The translations under genes were made by a program, and so were the position numbers. Below, piece by piece: positions 63,189 through 64,000 of a stretch of 64,000 nt of DNA. Each line of letters opens with the position of its first letter. The stretch's first letter is position 1. Under the pieces are notes generated by a model. That model saw only the letters and a program-made list of their open reading frames with translations. It was not told the DNA's origin and made no database searches. This DNA comes from Nocardioides rotundus (GTDB taxonomy: Bacteria > Actinomycetota > Actinomycetes > Propionibacteriales > Nocardioidaceae), in the NCBI RefSeq assembly GCF_019931675.1, contig NZ_CP082922.1:3239001-3303000 (forward strand), given 5' to 3'.

Positions 63189-64000
63189 CGGGTGAGCAGC
63201 CCCTCGCGGACCAGTCGGCGGCACAGCACCAGTCTGCTCTGCTCGTCCAGGTGCGCGGCGAGGTCAGCGGGCGTCAGCGTGGGCCGCGCCCTGACCTCCT
63301 CCATGGCGGGACGGAGCCGGCCGGGGACGGTCAGCACCCGGTCGCCGAGCAGCACCTTGAGGCGCTCGCCGTCCTCGACGAGGACGCAGGGGTGGCCGGG
63401 CCGGCGGTGCAGGGCGGTGTCGTCGGCGATCTCGTCCACCGCGAGCACGTCGCGCACGCCGCCCGCGAGGCGGGCCGGCCGGGTGGTGAGGAAGCGCTCG
63501 ATCTCGCGGTCCGCGGCGTCGGCCGGGTCGAGGCGCCGTACCTCTTCAGCCACGGCGGCCAGCCGGGTGGCCAGCCCGTCCCGCAGCGCGGTCGGGTCGT
63601 CGACGTACCCCGCGGGCAGGTGCCCGTCGTCGACCTCGGCCAGCAGCCGCTCGACGCTGCGCCGCACGAGGCCGCGCCAGGTGAGCTGGTTGATGCCGAT
63701 GGTGACGTGCAGGCTGACGGTGTCCTGGGCGCGGGCGGCGTGCGGGGTGCCGGTGGGCAGATACATCGACAGCCCCGGCTCCAGCAGCACGTCCTCGGCC
63801 TCACCGTCGTGGTGCACCTCCCACTGCTTGGTGCCGGCGGTCTGGAAGACGAAGACGTCGTGGGAGTCGGAGTGGACGGCGAAGCCCTGGTTGCCCGGCG
63901 GGGTGAGGTAGGCGTTCGCCTGGCACGGGTGGCCCAGCTCCAGCTCCAGCTCGGCGACCAGGTCGGTCAGCGGCGACCAGTAGCGGTGCAGACCCTGGAA
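63185..64000 (-). CDS. JmjC/cupin-4 domain dioxygenase (partial)
   Basis: At least 272 residues; the 5' end is outside the window. LGHPCQANAYLTPPGNQGFA, VHSDSHDVFVFQTAGTKQWE carries the HxD iron ligands and SMYLPTGTPHAARAQ the distal His. A helical linker and a winged-helix-like C-terminus (LTPADLAAHLDEQSRLVLCR) follow. It belongs to the cupin-4/JmjC family of 2-oxoglutarate and iron-dependent hydroxylases related to the ribosomal-protein oxygenases. It is co-translated with the sucrase-ferredoxin-like gene. Confidence 0.85.
   Translation of the reverse strand, partial: FQGLHRYWSPLTDLVAELELELGHPCQANAYLTPPGNQGFAVHSDSHDVFVFQTAGTKQWEVHHDGEAEDVLLEPGLSMYLPTGTPHAARAQDTVSLHVTIGINQLTWRGLVRRSVERLLAEVDDGHLPAGYVDDPTALRDGLATRLAAVAEEVRRLDPADAADREIERFLTTRPARLAGGVRDVLAVDEIADDTALHRRPGHPCVLVEDGERLKVLLGDRVLTVPGRLRPAMEEVRARPTLTPADLAAHLDEQSRLVLCRRLVREGLLTR

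Overview
The window reads as chromosome of a high-GC actinobacterium, most likely a member of the Nocardioidaceae (Nocardioides-like). This is inferred from the strong GC bias at third codon positions, the dnaK-grpE-dnaJ-hspR operon with HspR-type HAIR operators, two DUF222/13E12-type HNH genes, many GTG starts that overlap the previous stop by four bases, and many leaderless promoters of the form TAGNNT-N6/7-RTG. I see no rRNA, tRNA, CRISPR array, origin or complete insertion sequence. No gene-free stretch exceeds 300 bases.

Region 1 (1-13335) is a cobalamin locus broken by a toxin island. The tail of a probable cobM lies at the left edge. Then comes a lower-GC, partly decayed Rhs polymorphic-toxin island (about 100-6840, minus strand): a 1,398-residue secreted RHS protein with a C-terminal toxin domain, its likely immunity gene, a free-standing secreted HNH nuclease with a frameshifted DUF4265 partner, an orphan toxin tail with a DUF6881 partner, an XRE-regulator remnant, and a frameshifted secreted-protein remnant. 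After the island come a HesB-like protein, cobL, a cobalamin riboswitch, a cobaltochelatase ChlI/ChlD fusion, cobO, cobB and cobK.

Region 2 (13345-17300) holds a DUF222/HNH gene, an MFS exporter and an S33 peptidase.

Region 3 (17303-37090) is an aldaric (sugar di-acid) catabolic island. The operon kdgD-KGSADH-gudD converts D-glucarate to 2-oxoglutarate. A LysR regulator is divergent from tctC-tctB-tctA, a UspA-like gene and a second glucarate-dehydratase-like gene. The kdgD and tctC promoters share an almost identical block of about 38 bp, which ties transporter and pathway into one regulon. A GntR regulator with a talarate/galactarate-type dehydratase, an FMN 2-hydroxyacid oxidase, a 2-hydroxyacid dehydrogenase and an AEC transporter follow, with a sulfotransferase-like gene and a Tat-exported PHP-domain protein between the two halves.

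Region 4 (37131-50567) carries a MazEF-like toxin-antitoxin pair, a CPBP protease, clpB, a toxin remnant beside an intact antitoxin-like gene, an isochorismatase-like hydrolase with a PfkB kinase, cydAB, and the hspR-dnaJ-grpE-dnaK operon plus hsp20. HAIR operators precede both dnaK and clpB.

Region 5 (50601-57321) is an unusual three-gene operon: a large beta-propeller plus PHP/DUF3604 protein, a BCCT betaine-type transporter and an orphan OpuAC-type binding lipoprotein, with a divergent LysR gene. It is the best candidate here for an undescribed uptake and hydrolysis system. Region 6 (57341-64000) is redox and housekeeping: aldo/keto reductase, MFS, a membrane protein, quinone-type oxidoreductase, VOC protein, AraC regulator, sucrase-ferredoxin-like protein and a JmjC/cupin protein cut by the right edge.
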